Shown here in pieces: positions 13,787 to 15,120 of a stretch of DNA of 15,120 nt. The stretch's first letter is position 1, and each line of letters opens with the position of its first letter. The notes beneath the pieces are model-generated. The model was not told where the DNA came from and searched no databases. It saw only the letters and a program-made list of their open reading frames with translations. Origin of the DNA: Paludibacteraceae bacterium (GTDB taxonomy: Bacteria; Bacteroidota; Bacteroidia; Bacteroidales; Paludibacteraceae); contig CANIXM010000011.1 in the NCBI GenBank assembly GCA_947471245.1, forward strand, positions 1 to 15,120, written 5' to 3'. The translations under genes and the position numbers were made by a program.

Positions 13787-14749
13787 TTAGGTGTTTTGAA
13801 CAATTAAAAAGTAAATGGGCATGCCCACTGTGATATTTATCGGAAAAGTTACTGCTAAAGCCATGGGGATAAACAATCCCGGGTTTGCTTGAGGGACTGA
13901 AATTTTCATGGCTGCTGGCACGGCAATGTAAGAAGCACTGGCAGCCAAAATTGCAAACATAAATCGATTGGAAATGTCGTGTGTGACAATTGAACTTGCC
14001 ATAGCTATAATGCTTCCATTGATTATAGGAATGATAATCGCAAAAACCACAGGAAACCATCCATAGGTGAAAAAGGATTTAAGTTTTTTGCCACTCGATA
14101 CGCCCATGTCTAAAAGGAATATGGCCAGAAATCCTTTGAAAAGGTCATTTGTGAATGGTTTTATACCCTCTGCATGTTTAGCATTTGCTAGGTAGCCTAT
14201 AATCAGACTGCCTATAATTAGCAATACACTTCCATTTGTTAATGAGTGAATAATAACACTTCGAGTATTAATAATTTCCGTTTTTTCTTTATTAAAGGTT
14301 GATATTAGTATCAATCCAATTATTATAGAAGGAGATTCCATTAAGGCCATTATAGCTACCATGTGGCCATCAAGTTGCAATTGTTGCGACTCCAAATAAG
14401 AGACTGCTGTTACAAATGTTACAGCACTCACCGAACCATAAGCAGCCGCAATAGCCCCAGCGTCATAGATGTTTAATTTACGTTTTAAAATAAAAAATGT
14501 ATACGCAGGAATTAATGAAGCAATGCTAATGCCAAAAAGCATTGACCACCCAATTTCACTAGTAAATGCTTCGTGAGACAATTCTTGCCCTCCTTTAAAT
14601 CCAATAGCAAACAATAGGTAGAGTGATATAAATTTTGAAGAGTTGGACGGAATTTCTAAGTCGCTTTTTACATATACTGCAATTATGCCTAACACAAAAA
14701 ACAGCAAAGCAGGATTCGTCAGATTATCAATTAGTAGATTAGAATTCAT
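13787..14749 (-). CDS. SbtA-family sodium-dependent bicarbonate permease
   Basis: Integral membrane protein expected to import bicarbonate with sodium. The 320 aa match the shorter non-cyanobacterial members, which lack the long central loop of cyanobacterial SbtA. The pattern is a two-fold repeat of about five helices. The first half has LTNPALLFFVLGIIAVYVKS (10-29), FAIGFKGGQEL (47-57), AAYGSVSAVTFVTA (102-115) and MALMESPSI (134-142). The second half has FKGFLAIFLLDMGVSSG (204-220), FAILAASASYIAVPAA (265-280) and VPQANPGLFIPMALAVTFPI (285-304). These correspond to GAVSGSTM, FMDIP, ILMLIMGMEA, AASSSDISGPP and IPSANPSAYIGAS in SbtA. ATG at 14749 begins just before the first helix. A TAAGTTTG at 14811-14804 fits a -7 element without a -33 partner. 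No SbtB-like PII regulator is present nearby, and the carbonic anhydrase that follows is a relic. Confidence 0.88.
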   Translation of the reverse strand: MNSNLLIDNLTNPALLFFVLGIIAVYVKSDLEIPSNSSKFISLYLLFAIGFKGGQELSHEAFTSEIGWSMLFGISIASLIPAYTFFILKRKLNIYDAGAIAAAYGSVSAVTFVTAVSYLESQQLQLDGHMVAIMALMESPSIIIGLILISTFNKEKTEIINTRSVIIHSLTNGSVLLIIGSLIIGYLANAKHAEGIKPFTNDLFKGFLAIFLLDMGVSSGKKLKSFFTYGWFPVVFAIIIPIINGSIIAMASSIVTHDISNRFMFAILAASASYIAVPAAMKISVPQANPGLFIPMALAVTFPINITVGMPIYFLIVQNT

Positions 14750-15120
14750 GTTTTCCCAGTTTTTAAAATTTGTAGAATTTATTGTTCATGCCTTCATTTT
14801 GAGCAAACTTACTAGTGCTATTCCAATAGTTTTGTAGCATTTCATTTTGCATTTATTTTTTTAGTTTGATGATGAATAATTTATCAATTGAAGTAATGTG
14901 AATTAAGTTTTTCATTTGTGATCAAATGTACATGTCATTGATTGTGAGTGACATCTGTTTGTGTCACTCTAGTTCATTTCATTGCTTACATTTGATGATG
15001 TAACTCTGAATTGAAATTCAATTGGTTGTGAAATGCAGTTTTTCGCCTATTCACAATAATCAAACACTTGAAATGTATTAAGAGTTCAGTAGTGGGGGAG
15101 GAGGGACAATTGAGATGGAA
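14750..15120. other. Non-coding region upstream of the permease gene
   Basis: No open frame of interest is visible. It holds a possible -7 box (14811-14804, minus strand) and two inverted repeats listed separately. It may continue as the upstream region of a divergent gene beyond the window edge. Confidence 0.4.
14913..14969. promoter_or_regulatory. Two adjacent inverted repeats, possible operator or hairpins
   Basis: CATTTGTGATCAAATG (14913-14928) has 6-bp arms around TGAT. GAGTGACA (14946-14953) and TGTCACTC (14962-14969) are exact 8-bp arms around 8 bases. Neither is followed by a T-run, so terminator function is unlikely. They lie 165-220 bp before the permease ATG and may serve that gene or one beyond the window. 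Confidence 0.4.

Noticed and set aside
13710..14060. 116-codon minus-strand frame overlapping the permease gene
   Set aside because: It lies almost wholly inside the permease gene in another frame, with Cys/His/Ser-rich shadow composition.

Overview
The window looks like a chromosomal segment of a member of the Bacteroidota. The genome is AT-rich, there is a TonB-dependent receptor with an N-terminal carboxypeptidase-regulatory-like domain, few starts have a Shine-Dalgarno sequence, and several upstream regions carry TAnnTTTG, the -7 element of Bacteroidota promoters. No rRNA, tRNA, CRISPR array or transposase gene was seen. Genus cannot be told from this sequence. Every gene I accept lies on the minus strand, so transcription runs from high to low coordinates.

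Layout from high to low coordinates. (a) 14749-13787 encodes an SbtA-family Na+/bicarbonate permease. Directly behind it (13756-13517) is a relic of the C-terminal third of a beta-carbonic anhydrase without any zinc ligand. (b) 13421-12507 is an unrecognised probable lipoprotein with C-terminal TPRs, followed by a clear hairpin terminator. (c) 12304-10394 is a long-chain acyl-CoA synthetase and 10254-9724 an RBBP9/YdeN-type serine hydrolase. (d) 9720-6010 is an accessory, repeat-rich zone holding only a small three-helix membrane protein (9339-8770) and an AAA_14/DUF4143 ATPase (7893-6649). (e) 6007-5573 is a cyclophilin-type peptidyl-prolyl isomerase with a terminator. (f) 5358-938 is an assimilatory sulfite-reduction operon: DUF2061 membrane protein, cysJ, cysI and a precorrin-2 dehydrogenase/sirohydrochlorin ferrochelatase. 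CysJ passes NADPH electrons to CysI, whose sirohaem is completed by the last enzyme. The uroporphyrinogen methyltransferase and the sulfate-activation genes must lie elsewhere. (g) 695 to the window edge is the N-terminal part of a TonB-dependent receptor.

The most unusual content is in zone (d). Immediately downstream of the ATPase is an array of 17 mini-palindromes (6387-6644) alternating 16- and 14-bp units whose short arms change in a compensatory way. Upstream of the same gene are two near-perfect palindromes centred exactly 32 bp apart inside a 32-bp tandem repeat, a layout typical of an operator. Further upstream are four REP-like hairpins in nested inverted order, a 15-bp-arm perfect palindrome and other repeat blocks. 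A 30-bp dispersed repeat occurs once at each edge of the zone in opposite orientation. I found no convincing complete new multi-gene system; the best leads are the array and operator around the ATPase and the decayed bicarbonate/carbonic anhydrase module.
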